From CAZEER01 sp964511215 (GTDB taxonomy: Bacteria; Fidelibacterota; Marinisomatia; Marinisomatales; UBA1611): a DNA stretch of 64,000 bases. The stretch lies in NCBI GenBank assembly GCA_964511215.1, contig CAZEER010000004.1:6150-70149 (forward strand). The letters are read 5' to 3'. This document shows, in pieces, positions 8,881-17,946 of the stretch. Below the pieces are notes generated by a model, which saw only the letters and a program-made list of their open reading frames with translations, was not told the origin of the DNA and ran no database searches. How positions within the stretch are numbered: the first letter of the stretch is position 1; every line of letters starts with the position of its first letter. The position numbers were made by a program, and so were the translations under genes.

Positions 8881-10259
8881 AATTGCAAATCTTGAACGGC
8901 TGATTTAAAATAAGTTCCTCGAGATTCAAAATCTGAGAATTCATCAAAGCTGGCGCAACCCGGAGATAATAATACAATGTCTCCGGGAGCAGCCAGTATA
9001 TGAGCTTCATTCACTGCGGAGCTAAGATCAGTGACTTGAACTGATCTCACCGCATCCCCTATTGCAGTATTGATTTGCTCACCAGCTTCTCCATAACAAA
9101 TTATGTTCTTAACATTACTTGATTTGATATGTGGAAGGAGTTGCTGAAAATTTGCACCTTTATTATACCCACCTAATATGATAATAACTGGTTTTGAAAA
9201 ACTTTTTAATGCTACAATAACAGAATTAATATTAGTTGCTTTTGAATCATTTATATAATCAACATCATTAATATTGGAAACGAACTCCAAGCGGTGTTCT
9301 ACACCTTTAAATGATTTTAAAACCTTTGTTATCTGATCTTGTTTAATACCAAGTAAATGAGCACATGTAGCAGCGGATAAAAAGTTATACAGGTTATGCT
9401 TACCTGGAATACCTAGTTCTTTTAACTTAATAAGTGGTGAACCTAATGGGCTAATTATTTCATCATTTTCAACTTTAAACATTGTATTCTTTGTATTGAT
9501 GCCATATGGTTTCAGGTTTAACTTATATTTTTTCAAACTAGAGTAGAGGATTTTATCCTCAGCATTAAAAACAATAAAAGAATCTGGTTTAATATTTTGA
9601 ATCATTTTTAATTTCATTTTTATATACTCAGACATAGAACTATGTCTATCTAAATGATCAGGAGAAATATTCGTAAAAAGAGCAATATAGGGAGTGAAGT
9701 GCTTAACAAATTCCATTTGGAAACTAGAACACTCTAAAACATATATCCTTTTTCTATCAGGATTAGATAGCTCATTAAAAACGCGTTCAGAAAAGGGCAA
9801 ACCCATGTTTCCGGCCATCACACCATTTATTTTTTTTGATTGACACATCTCATTTAATATATGAGAGGTTGTTGTTTTCCCATTAGAACCAGTTATTGCT
9901 ATAATTGGAGATTGTGTAAACCAGCTTGCAAACTCTATTTCGCTCACAATTGGAATATTTTTTTCAATTGCTTTAATAACTATTTCTGTATTTTTAGCTA
10001 CACCCGGTGATAATATCCACAAGTCTGAATCATATATTTTCTCGCTATGTAGACCTGTCTCAGTAGCAATATGAAAATCATGCATTAATTTTATTGCATT
10101 ATTTAGTATAGCTGTTTTTGAACTAATATCTGTTGCAAATACTCTTGCTCCTAATTGATTAGCTAGTTTTGCAGATTCAGTTCCACTTAGCCCTAAACCG
10201 ATAACAGTAACTTTTTTATCTCGTATATCTATTTGATCTATATTCTTAAGATTGATCAT
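8877..10259 (-). CDS. murD: UDP-N-acetylmuramoylalanine--D-glutamate ligase MurD
   Basis: ATP-dependent ligase adding D-Glu to UDP-MurNAc-L-Ala. The N-terminal Rossmann strand KKVTVIGLGLSG (15-26) binds the uridine nucleotide; the ATP loop is GSNGKTTT (124-131). Other Mur motifs are FTNISPDHLDRH, GVEHRLEF and NDSKATN, and LLSPGCASFDEFSDFESRG near the C-terminus is characteristic of MurD. 460 residues, normal length. Coupled by 4-base overlaps to mraY and ftsW. Confidence 0.97.
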   Translation of the reverse strand: MINLKNIDQIDIRDKKVTVIGLGLSGTESAKLANQLGARVFATDISSKTAILNNAIKLMHDFHIATETGLHSEKIYDSDLWILSPGVAKNTEIVIKAIEKNIPIVSEIEFASWFTQSPIIAITGSNGKTTTSHILNEMCQSKKINGVMAGNMGLPFSERVFNELSNPDRKRIYVLECSSFQMEFVKHFTPYIALFTNISPDHLDRHSSMSEYIKMKLKMIQNIKPDSFIVFNAEDKILYSSLKKYKLNLKPYGINTKNTMFKVENDEIISPLGSPLIKLKELGIPGKHNLYNFLSAATCAHLLGIKQDQITKVLKSFKGVEHRLEFVSNINDVDYINDSKATNINSVIVALKSFSKPVIIILGGYNKGANFQQLLPHIKSSNVKNIICYGEAGEQINTAIGDAVRSVQVTDLSSAVNEAHILAAPGDIVLLSPGCASFDEFSDFESRGTYFKSAVQDLQL

Positions 10260-11359
10260 CGGATTTTAAAAGTTGCAAGAGAGAATAATGCCAATAGTAA
10301 ACCAATAATCCAAAAACGAATGACTACTTTTGTCTCAGGCCAACCTACAAGCTCAAAGTGGTGATGGATCGGAGCCATTTTAAAGTATCTTTTCCCTTCG
10401 CCTGTAGATGATTTAGTCCAACGAAAATACACAACTTGGATTATCACAGTTAATGCTTCTATTACAAATACACCTCCAATTATTAGTAGTAATAATTCTT
10501 TTTTTAAAAGTACTGCAAGTGTTCCAAGTGCAGCTCCAGAAGATAGGGAACCTGTGTCACCCATGAAGATTTCTGCAGGATGAGAATTGAACCATAAGTA
10601 GCCAATGCAGGCTCCTGCCATTGCTGCTGCAAATATTGTTAATTCACCGGCGCCCGGTATATATAAGATATTCAAATAATTTGAAAAATCCACTCTACCT
10701 GTAATATATGCAATGGCAGAAAAAACTGTAAAACAAATTCCAAGAAGCCCCGCTGCTAATCCATCTAATCCATCGGTTAGATTTACTGCATTTGATGTCC
10801 CAGTGATTACAAGGATTACAATTATAGGGTAAAACATACCGAGATCTAATTCTACATTTTTCAAGAATGGAATAGTAGTTTTTGTACCAAATGATGAGTA
10901 TTCATAGATATTTAATACCCAAACACTAATAATAATTCCGAGTATAATTTGGCCGGCCATTTTATATCGTGCAATCAGCCCAATTTCGATTTTTTTTATT
11001 ATTTTTAAATAATCATCTAAAAATCCTATTAATCCCATCCATAAAGTTGCAAAAGTAATGATTTGTATCATGCCACTACTCAATTTTGCAAAAAAGAGGG
11101 TTGGGAGGAGTACAGCCATTAGTATGATGACTCCTCCCATTGTAGGCGTGCCTCTTTTCTTCATGTGGGATTCAGGCCCTGTTTGTCGAATCTCTTCGCC
11201 AATTTGGTTTTTATGTAGTATGTGGATAACCCAAGGGCCAATGATGAAGCTTATAAAAAGTGCAGCTATTGCAGCTATTGCAGCACGAAAGGTTATATAT
11301 TCAAATAAATTAAATAATGGAAAGGAATCTTTGAATGGTATGAGTATATCGTAGAGCAT
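10256..11359 (-). CDS. mraY: phospho-MurNAc-pentapeptide transferase MraY
   Basis: Integral membrane enzyme that transfers phospho-MurNAc-pentapeptide to undecaprenyl phosphate, giving lipid I. The 367 residues contain about ten membrane segments and all family motifs: KKRGTPTMGG, GFLDDYLKI (with the Asp pair), NLTDGLDGLA, MGDTGSLSSG and HHHFELVGWPE. Its start shares one base with the murF stop. No unusual feature. Confidence 0.97.
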   Translation of the reverse strand: MLYDILIPFKDSFPLFNLFEYITFRAAIAAIAALFISFIIGPWVIHILHKNQIGEEIRQTGPESHMKKRGTPTMGGVIILMAVLLPTLFFAKLSSGMIQIITFATLWMGLIGFLDDYLKIIKKIEIGLIARYKMAGQIILGIIISVWVLNIYEYSSFGTKTTIPFLKNVELDLGMFYPIIVILVITGTSNAVNLTDGLDGLAAGLLGICFTVFSAIAYITGRVDFSNYLNILYIPGAGELTIFAAAMAGACIGYLWFNSHPAEIFMGDTGSLSSGAALGTLAVLLKKELLLLIIGGVFVIEALTVIIQVVYFRWTKSSTGEGKRYFKMAPIHHHFELVGWPETKVVIRFWIIGLLLALFSLATFKIR

Positions 11360-12699
11360 TATACCTTAAATACTCCACTAATGATGCTTTCCATAGCCAT
11401 TCCACGCGAACCTTTAAATAAAATTTTATCTCCAGGAGTTATCATTTTTTTGAGCGATTTAATTAATTTTTTTTTTGAATTAAAATGCACATGATTTATT
11501 CCATTTTGAATTGCAGAATTAGTATGAATAGTATTTTCACCGAATGTTAAGACGACATCCAAACTTAGCTCATTACATTTTTCTCCAACTTTACGATGCT
11601 GCTCAGTTGAAGAATTACCGAGCTCCAACATATCACCAAAAACAAATATTTTTCGTCCATCACCGGAGAATGCTTTTAAATAATCTAAAGCTGCTATTGA
11701 TGATGTCATATTTGCATTATAAGTATCATCAATAATTGTAATATTATTAATTTGTTCAACATTGCATCTTCCAGGTGGAGGTGAAAATGATTGTAATTGA
11801 TTGATAATATTATTCCATCCTACACCAAGTTCTACTGCTATAGTTGATGCAGCTATACTATTTTTTAGAAAAGATAGATTATGAGAATTTGTTGGAATCT
11901 CCTTTGCATCTAAAATGAGTGTTAATGTTCCATTTTTTTCTTGGAATATATCAGCTGGAAAGTCACAGTCTGGGGTTAGACCAAATGTGATCGTTTTACC
12001 TTGAACTGGTAAATTTGTTAAGTATTCATCAGTTTTATTAACAAATGAGGTGCCATTTTTTAGATAGCGAAACAGTGCCCCTTTTTCACGAGCAATATTT
12101 TTCATGGAACCAAAACCTTTTAGATGAGCAGGGGCTATATTTGTAATTAATCCATGTGTTGGCTCTGCAATCTGACATAAGGATTCTATTTCTCCTGGTA
12201 GACTTGCACCCATCTCGAGAATTGAAATTGTATGCATTTTATCCAATTGTAATAATGTAAGAGACAGTCCAATTTTGGTATTGAAATTGCCATTTGTTGC
12301 GTGGACATTAAAATCATTTGAGAGAACATGGGAGAGTAGTTCTTTAGTGGAAGTTTTACCATTTGATCCTGTAATCCCAATTACCGGGATATCAAATTTT
12401 TTTCGATATGCATTAGCAATTTTTCCAATTTCTGTTATTGGATTAAGCACTTCAATTTGTTGCAATTCTATATTTTTTTGAGTTTTATTGACTAAAGCAG
12501 CTGATGCACCATTCCTATTAACATCATTTAAAAATAAATGACCATCAATTTTCTTGCCACATAAAGCTATGTATAAATCGCCTTCATGTATATTTCTACT
12601 ATCAGTTGTTATGCCTGTTATGGGTTTATGAAGATTTTGGCCTGTAACTGATTCAAATACAGTTGAAAAAATTTCATTATTTTTAATATTGATTCTCAA
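11359..12699 (-). CDS. murF: UDP-MurNAc-tripeptide--D-Ala-D-Ala ligase MurF
   Basis: Ligase that adds D-Ala-D-Ala to the UDP-MurNAc tripeptide. The 446-residue protein has the N-terminal substrate domain with TTDSRNIHEGDLYIAL (31-46), the ATP loop GSNGKTSTKE (111-120), the Mur motif NIAPAHLKGFGS and the C-terminal DDTYNANMTS block that marks MurF. It overlaps murE by 4 bases. There is no ddl gene in the cluster, so the dipeptide ligase must be elsewhere. Confidence 0.96.
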   Translation of the reverse strand: MRINIKNNEIFSTVFESVTGQNLHKPITGITTDSRNIHEGDLYIALCGKKIDGHLFLNDVNRNGASAALVNKTQKNIELQQIEVLNPITEIGKIANAYRKKFDIPVIGITGSNGKTSTKELLSHVLSNDFNVHATNGNFNTKIGLSLTLLQLDKMHTISILEMGASLPGEIESLCQIAEPTHGLITNIAPAHLKGFGSMKNIAREKGALFRYLKNGTSFVNKTDEYLTNLPVQGKTITFGLTPDCDFPADIFQEKNGTLTLILDAKEIPTNSHNLSFLKNSIAASTIAVELGVGWNNIINQLQSFSPPPGRCNVEQINNITIIDDTYNANMTSSIAALDYLKAFSGDGRKIFVFGDMLELGNSSTEQHRKVGEKCNELSLDVVLTFGENTIHTNSAIQNGINHVHFNSKKKLIKSLKKMITPGDKILFKGSRGMAMESIISGVFKV

Positions 12700-14141
12700 G
12701 TGTATTCCTTAACAATCATTAAATCAGAATGAAAGACTTGTGCCCCATTTATTTCTTGATATTCTTCTCGACCTTTCCCGAAAATAATTACAATATCATT
12801 AGGATTAACTTGATTCAAAGCAGTAATTATTCCTTTCGCGCGATTTTGAAATATGGAGTATCTTTCTGATGTAAACCCTGATGCAATTTCTTTTGAAATT
12901 TGGTCAGGGTTTTCAGTCCGTGGATTATCAGGTGTAATAAAACAATGATTGGCATATTTTTCTACAATTTGCGCCATCAATGGGCGCTTTGTTTTATCTC
13001 GATCTCCACCAGCACCAAAAACAACATACATTTTTCCAAATTTGCTATGAATATTTTTCAATGTACTTAATACTTTTTCATATGAATCAGGAGTATGAGC
13101 GTAGTCTATAATTACTTTTGTATTATTTTTTAGTTTGTATATTTCCATCCGCCCAGGTATTAATGGGCAATTCTTGATCCCAGCCTCTATATCTCGCTTT
13201 TGTATTCCTAAAGCATGAGCAATTGAAACTGCTGCTAAAATATTTTCACTATTAAATTCACCGATCAAATTAGATTCAATTGAATATTTAACTTTTCCAG
13301 CAGTAACTACACCTCGAATTCCATTAATAGAAATTTTCAAAGAATCATAATGGATTGTATTAGAGTTATTTTTAGAGAATGGAATTACTGGCGCATTAGA
13401 TTTTTGAGCTATTTTTGATCCCAATGGGTCAGAGTAGTTAATAACTGAAGTTGCCTCTAATCCCAGCATTTGAAATAACCGCAACTTGGTTTTATAATAG
13501 GCTTCTAAAGTTTTATGGTAATCTAAGTGTTCCGGAGAAAGATTTGTAAATGCGGCAATATCAAAATCTACATCAGCCACTCGAAATTGATCTAACGCAT
13601 GCGATGATACTTCCATTACAAGATGTGTGAAATTATCTTTATTTAATTTTGAAGAAATTTTTTGTATAGAAATAGCATCGGGTGTTGTCATATTAAATTG
13701 GTTATCATGACCTACTGCCAAAAGTCCCATTGTTCCAAGTTGGGCAGTCTTCTCACCAGCATTATCTAATATTGATTTTACCAATGTTGCTGTAGTTGTT
13801 TTTCCATTGGTCCCTGTAATGCCAATGATGGTCATATTTTTCGTTGGATGATTATAGTATTCTGCTGCAATAGCAGAAGCAGCACGGCGTGGATTTGCTA
13901 CTTTTATTTGTGGGACTGAAAGTTTCCCAACATCTCGTCCATTTGAAATGACTGCTGATGCACCCGCAAGTATAGCATCTTGAATATAATCATGACCATC
14001 TAGTTTGGTGCCAGATATAGCGATAAATATATCCCCTTTTATAACCATTTTCGAATTCATTTTTATACCGCTAATGATTACATCATTAATATTTGAATCT
14101 GGTGGCATTATTGATTGAATGATATTAGATAAAGGTTTCAT
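12696..14141 (-). CDS. murE: UDP-MurNAc-dipeptide ligase MurE, meso-DAP type
   Basis: Ligase adding the third amino acid to UDP-MurNAc-L-Ala-D-Glu. The ATP loop is GTNGKTTT (110-117), followed by TTPDAISIQK, EVSSHALDQFR and FTNLSPEHLDYH. Near residue 405 it carries the motif DNPR (in ITPDNPRTENP), the established marker for meso-diaminopimelate selection; lysine-adding enzymes differ here. The cell wall is therefore predicted to be DAP-type. 481 residues, normal length. The start shares one base with the ftsI stop. Confidence 0.96.
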   Translation of the reverse strand: MKPLSNIIQSIMPPDSNINDVIISGIKMNSKMVIKGDIFIAISGTKLDGHDYIQDAILAGASAVISNGRDVGKLSVPQIKVANPRRAASAIAAEYYNHPTKNMTIIGITGTNGKTTTATLVKSILDNAGEKTAQLGTMGLLAVGHDNQFNMTTPDAISIQKISSKLNKDNFTHLVMEVSSHALDQFRVADVDFDIAAFTNLSPEHLDYHKTLEAYYKTKLRLFQMLGLEATSVINYSDPLGSKIAQKSNAPVIPFSKNNSNTIHYDSLKISINGIRGVVTAGKVKYSIESNLIGEFNSENILAAVSIAHALGIQKRDIEAGIKNCPLIPGRMEIYKLKNNTKVIIDYAHTPDSYEKVLSTLKNIHSKFGKMYVVFGAGGDRDKTKRPLMAQIVEKYANHCFITPDNPRTENPDQISKEIASGFTSERYSIFQNRAKGIITALNQVNPNDIVIIFGKGREEYQEINGAQVFHSDLMIVKEYT

Positions 14142-16120
14142 TATTTTAATCCAATGTTACAAACAGTCTCTTTATCTACAATTGCGCCAGGTTCGGGGCT
14201 TTGCCAAGCAACAATACCATTTCCTTGCAGTTTAAAATCAAATCCCATTTCATTTAATATGTTCATTGCTTTCCGCATGCTTAAACCTCTCAGCTCAGGA
14301 ACTTCTAATTTATCTGTATATTTTAAAACGGTTGATAGTTCAAGAGGTAATGAGGGTTTAGTCGTTAATATTGGCTGGTGGTTATCTAATTTTTCTATGT
14401 TCGAAGCGTATTCTTGTTTGATCAATTTTTGTTTTGGAGGCAATATATAATCATCCATATTGATTATTCTTTTCATAATCCTCTTGAATGCAATAGCCGC
14501 TCCTTCCGAACCCCAGTGGAATGGTTGCTTAGGCTCATCTAACATTATAAAAGCTAATAGTTGAGGATCATCATATGGAAAAAAACCAACAAAATTTGAA
14601 ATAAATAAATCATTTGAATATTCTCCATTTTCCCATTTCTGAGCAGTACCTGTTTTACCAGCAATTTTCCAACCTGGAATATCCGCATTTTTTCCAGTTC
14701 CAATTGTTATTACTCCTCGGAGCATATTACGCATTTCTGCCATTATCTTTTCATCTGCAACTTGCCTAATTATCACTGGATTTTCGGTATGTATAATATT
14801 ATTATTCTGATCCATAATTTGTTTTACTACTGTAGGCTTAACTAAGTAACCACCATTTGCAATTGCAGAATAAGCAGTTGCAAGCTGGAGGGCTGTTACA
14901 CCTACTTCGTGGCCCATAGCGATTTGCCCTAAAGAGACAGAACTCCATTTTTGAAAAGGATTTAATTTCCCTGCAACTTCTCCATTTAAACTAATTCCAG
15001 TTTTAGAACCAAAACCCAAATCTCGACTAATATTATATAATGTTTTTGGTCCGACTTTTTCTATCATTTTTATAATACCTATATTGCTTGAAAAATGAAT
15101 TATCTGAGAAGTATTTAGGATACTATGTTTTTTATGATCTCGAACTGAAATATTATAGTAATTGTATTCTCCATTTTCGCAATTGAATTCATCATCCAAG
15201 CGAATCTTATTTTTAAGTAGTGATGAAATCAATGAAACAACCTTATATGTTGATCCAGGTTCAAATTGGTCAGTTATTGAACGAATCCGATGATAGTTAG
15301 GATTAGATTCATTAAAAGAGTTGTTATCAAAACTTGGTGTTGATGCCATTGCGAAAATTTCACCAGTTTGCGGATCCATAATGATGCCAGTTGCAGAGAT
15401 TGCATCAGTTTCTAATTGCCGTCTAATTAGTTCTTCCTCTAATATTGACTGGTACTCTAAATCAATAGTTAATTGAATATTATTGCCATTAATTGGTTTT
15501 TGAAATGGCATACCACTTTTATGTTGGACTTTGCCACTCCAGCCTTTACTTTTATAAATCCATCCTTGTTTACCTTTTAAATAGTTATTAAAATCTTTTT
15601 CTATTCCGGAGATACCATCATCATCAAGATTTGTATAACCCAATATTTGCGCGGCTATTTCTTTATGAGGGTATTGCCGTCTATAATGCCTTTCAATTTT
15701 TAAACCTTTAAAAGGAGTAGTCTCTAAGGATCCAAGAGTCTCCTTTTGTAAATTACGCTCTAAATATTCAAAACTTGATTGAGACTGTAGTTTGTTAAGA
15801 TATTTTTCTATAGGATTCCCAGTCCGATTGCTAATAGCTTTAGCTAAACCATATTTATCAAGTACATTTGATGGATTTACGGATAGAGTATAATGGATAA
15901 TGTTTCGAGTTAGAGCGCGACTGTCTCTATCATAAATATTTCCTCGATTGGCATATATTTTTTGTTTCTTTTGTGACTGCAATAGTAAAGTAGATTGATA
16001 TTGATCACCATTAAGTATTTGCACATGGAATAATCTTATGCAAAGCCCAGACCAAGATATGATTACAAAACCAGCTAAAACTGTAATTCTTGTTCTATAT
16101 TTTGTATAAGTTTTTGTCAT
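14141..16120 (-). CDS. ftsI: division transpeptidase FtsI (PBP3) with C-terminal PASTA domain
   Basis: Class B penicillin-binding protein that cross-links septal peptidoglycan in the periplasm. An N-terminal membrane anchor (about 11-30) precedes the PBP dimer domain (RGNIYDRDSRAL at 59-70). The transpeptidase motifs are STYK (290-293, catalytic Ser290), SSN (344-346) and KTGT (489-492). The last 60 or so residues (VPELRGLSMRKAMNILNEMG...) form one PASTA repeat, a feature of SpoVD/PBP2x-like and FCB-group FtsI but absent in E. coli. 659 residues. Overlaps ftsL by 4 bases. Confidence 0.96.
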   Translation of the reverse strand: MTKTYTKYRTRITVLAGFVIISWSGLCIRLFHVQILNGDQYQSTLLLQSQKKQKIYANRGNIYDRDSRALTRNIIHYTLSVNPSNVLDKYGLAKAISNRTGNPIEKYLNKLQSQSSFEYLERNLQKETLGSLETTPFKGLKIERHYRRQYPHKEIAAQILGYTNLDDDGISGIEKDFNNYLKGKQGWIYKSKGWSGKVQHKSGMPFQKPINGNNIQLTIDLEYQSILEEELIRRQLETDAISATGIIMDPQTGEIFAMASTPSFDNNSFNESNPNYHRIRSITDQFEPGSTYKVVSLISSLLKNKIRLDDEFNCENGEYNYYNISVRDHKKHSILNTSQIIHFSSNIGIIKMIEKVGPKTLYNISRDLGFGSKTGISLNGEVAGKLNPFQKWSSVSLGQIAMGHEVGVTALQLATAYSAIANGGYLVKPTVVKQIMDQNNNIIHTENPVIIRQVADEKIMAEMRNMLRGVITIGTGKNADIPGWKIAGKTGTAQKWENGEYSNDLFISNFVGFFPYDDPQLLAFIMLDEPKQPFHWGSEGAAIAFKRIMKRIINMDDYILPPKQKLIKQEYASNIEKLDNHQPILTTKPSLPLELSTVLKYTDKLEVPELRGLSMRKAMNILNEMGFDFKLQGNGIVAWQSPEPGAIVDKETVCNIGLK

Positions 16121-16440
16121 AAATGTTTTTCAACCCAAGCACTTGTTATAACTCTTACAGTTTCTGGCTCAGTGAAAACCATATTTAATTCATTCTGAGC
16201 TTTTTTAGCAATTACATCTGCTCGGTTTAATGATTCAACTTCACTTTGCAATTCATTAATTTCATTTTTTATTTCCCGTGCAGTGGCATTGTGTATCTCT
16301 ATAGAAAGGAGAGTTTGATCTATCTCAGTATAAACCCATAAGTAGACAATGAGACAAATTATAATTGCTAGAGTTGAGGTGAAAAAAATCAAGCTATGTA
16401 TCATATTTTTTGTTTTTTTTGATAATCGTTTTTTAGGCAT
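16117..16440 (-). CDS. ftsL: FtsL-like divisome protein
   Basis: 107-residue bitopic membrane protein: basic cytoplasmic N-terminus (MPKKRLSKKTK), one membrane segment (about 12-34), then a heptad-patterned coiled coil (about 42-80) in the periplasm. FtsL partners FtsB and FtsQ and activates FtsWI. Sequence conservation is too low to identify it alone; position between rsmH and ftsI, size and topology support the call. Linked to rsmH by one shared base. Confidence 0.85.
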   Translation of the reverse strand: MPKKRLSKKTKNMIHSLIFFTSTLAIIICLIVYLWVYTEIDQTLLSIEIHNATAREIKNEINELQSEVESLNRADVIAKKAQNELNMVFTEPETVRVITSAWVEKHL

Positions 16441-17336
16441 TATGCAATCTTTTCTGCTGCACGCAGTTTAGCGCTCTTACTACGGCTATTTTTTGTTAAC
16501 TCCCTGTGGGAAGCTGTTAAAGGTTTTTTAGTTAATATTTTAATTTTGTTTTGGGAAGCTAATTTTTTTAAATAATGTTTTACTTTTCTATCTTCCAGTG
16601 AATGAAAACTAATTATGACTACTCTACCACCAATGGAAAGCTTTTGATAGAATAACGCAAGAAACCTATCTAGATTTTCCAATTCATTATTTACAGCAAT
16701 TCTTATTGCTTGGAACACACGAATAATAGATTTGTGCCTATTGTTTGGCGGGGTTGATCTACGAATAGCTTCTACTAAATCGGGGACTCTTTTTAGAGGT
16801 CGCATTTCAATAATTTTTTTAGCAATATTTCTAGAGCGTTTTTCTTCTCCATTATAAAAAATAATATTTGCGAGATCTCGTGCAGATGTTTGATTCAAGA
16901 TATCATAAGCCTTGGTTTTCTGCGACATGTTGAAACGCATATCCAAGACAGAATCATAATTGAATGAAAATCCTCTAGATTCAGAATCTAGTTGGATAGA
17001 TGACATACCTAGATCAAGTAAAATGCCATTCACTGTTTTAATCTCCAATCCTTTAAGGATTGTGTCAAGATTATGGTAAGAATCGTTAAATAATGAAATA
17101 GATGAGGTAAACGCTGAGAGACTATTAGTACATATTTTAAGCGCCTCTTCATCTCTGTCAATTCCGACTAAGTGACCATTTTTTGATAATTTCTTTAGAA
17201 TAAGGGTGGCGTGCCCTCCAGTTCCTATAGTTCCATCGACATAAATGCCCTTTGGAGTAATATTTAAGAAAGATATTACTTTCGATGGCATAACCGGAAC
17301 GTGAAACTTTGCTCCTGGTTGCCTTGATAATATCAT
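16440..17336 (-). CDS. rsmH: 16S rRNA m4C1402 methyltransferase RsmH (MraW)
   Basis: SAM-dependent N4-methylation of C1402 in the 16S rRNA P site. The 298-residue protein begins with HVPVMPSKVISFL and the SAM loop DGTIGTGGH (34-42). It continues with LLDLGMSSIQLD and SRGFSF, and ends with the family block VVIISFHSLEDRKVKHYLKKL and a basic tail. Second gene of the dcw cluster, sharing one base with the mraZ stop. Confidence 0.97.
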   Translation of the reverse strand: MILSRQPGAKFHVPVMPSKVISFLNITPKGIYVDGTIGTGGHATLILKKLSKNGHLVGIDRDEEALKICTNSLSAFTSSISLFNDSYHNLDTILKGLEIKTVNGILLDLGMSSIQLDSESRGFSFNYDSVLDMRFNMSQKTKAYDILNQTSARDLANIIFYNGEEKRSRNIAKKIIEMRPLKRVPDLVEAIRRSTPPNNRHKSIIRVFQAIRIAVNNELENLDRFLALFYQKLSIGGRVVIISFHSLEDRKVKHYLKKLASQNKIKILTKKPLTASHRELTKNSRSKSAKLRAAEKIA

Positions 17337-17800
17337 TATAAAACAATTTTATCTGCAAGAGTATCGTATTCATCCGAGTCAATATTTTTTGATTGCTTAT
17401 CTGCTTTTTCTAGTTCATACGGATTCCATATTTCCATTTTATTTACCATTCCGATTATAAGCAGATCTTTTTCTAACCCCGCATAGTTAACTAGGGACGG
17501 AGTGATTGTAATCCGTCCCTGTTTATCATATGTGGAAGGGGAAGCATAACGCGCTGTATTTCGCACGAAAGTTCTATGAATTTTTGATAATGAGGATAAA
17601 TTTCTTAAACTAGTTTCGATTTCTTTCCAATGGACTAAGGGATAAACCCATATACAGGTATCCATACCTTTGGTGATGACAAATGTATTATCATTAGCTT
17701 TTGTTAATGATTGCCTGAATTTTGCTGGAATATTAACACGTCCTTTGGAATCCAAGGAATATGCGAACTCACCTATAAATGTATTATTTGTTAAAGTCAT
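17336..17800 (-). CDS. mraZ: transcriptional regulator MraZ
   Basis: AbrB-fold DNA-binding protein that represses the dcw operon in bacteria where it has been studied. The ATG at 17800 gives 154 residues beginning MTLTNNTFIGEFAYSLDSKGRVNIPAKFR, the standard first half-domain; the second DxxGR copy is YDKQGRITITPSL. An upstream ATG at 17830 is in frame but would lie within about three bases of the predicted transcription start and on top of the operator, so 17800 is preferred. The binding sites just upstream indicate autoregulation. Confidence 0.94.
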   Translation of the reverse strand: MTLTNNTFIGEFAYSLDSKGRVNIPAKFRQSLTKANDNTFVITKGMDTCIWVYPLVHWKEIETSLRNLSSLSKIHRTFVRNTARYASPSTYDKQGRITITPSLVNYAGLEKDLLIIGMVNKMEIWNPYELEKADKQSKNIDSDEYDTLADKIVL

Positions 17801-17820
17801 AATTTTAATTAAAGGGGGAT

Positions 17821-17841
17821 TTACCCACAACTACCCACAAT
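17821..17841 (-). promoter_or_regulatory. MraZ boxes upstream of mraZ
   Basis: Read on the minus strand, two 10-base direct repeats TTGTGGGTAG and TTGTGGGTAA lie head to tail, so TGGGT recurs at exactly 10 bases, one helical turn. This is the arrangement described for MraZ operators (TGGGN direct repeats with five-base spacers). They run from the -10 element across the predicted transcription start, so bound MraZ would block the polymerase. Sequence and spacing are seen directly; MraZ binding is inferred. Confidence 0.85.
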
Positions 17842-17868
17842 CTTACTAATAGGGTGTAAAAATGTCAA
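17840..17868 (-). promoter_or_regulatory. dcw operon promoter
   Basis: On the minus strand TTGACA (17868-17863, perfect -35) is followed after 17 bases by TAAGAT (17845-17840, five of six match to the -10 consensus). Predicted transcription start near 17833, giving a leader of about 33 bases to the mraZ ATG at 17800. It is the best sigma-70-like promoter seen in the window and lies directly against the MraZ boxes. Confidence 0.85.
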
Positions 17869-17914
17869 TAATTATTCTTCATATAAGGTAAAATCTCTAA
17901 GGATTTATCTATAT

Positions 17915-17934
17915 GTGGTTAATTGTGGGTAGTT
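17915..17934 (+). promoter_or_regulatory. second, inverted pair of MraZ-like boxes
   Basis: On the plus strand GTGGTTAATT and GTGGGTAGTT recur at 10 bases (GTGG at 17915 and 17925). Bases 17922-17934 (ATTGTGGGTAGTT) are a perfect 13-base inverted copy of 17829-17841, with the dcw promoter between the two arms. The pair lies just after the rodZ-like stop. It may be an auxiliary MraZ site allowing a looped complex; it drives no plus-strand gene here. Confidence 0.6.
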
Positions 17935-17946
17935 ATTAAATTTATA

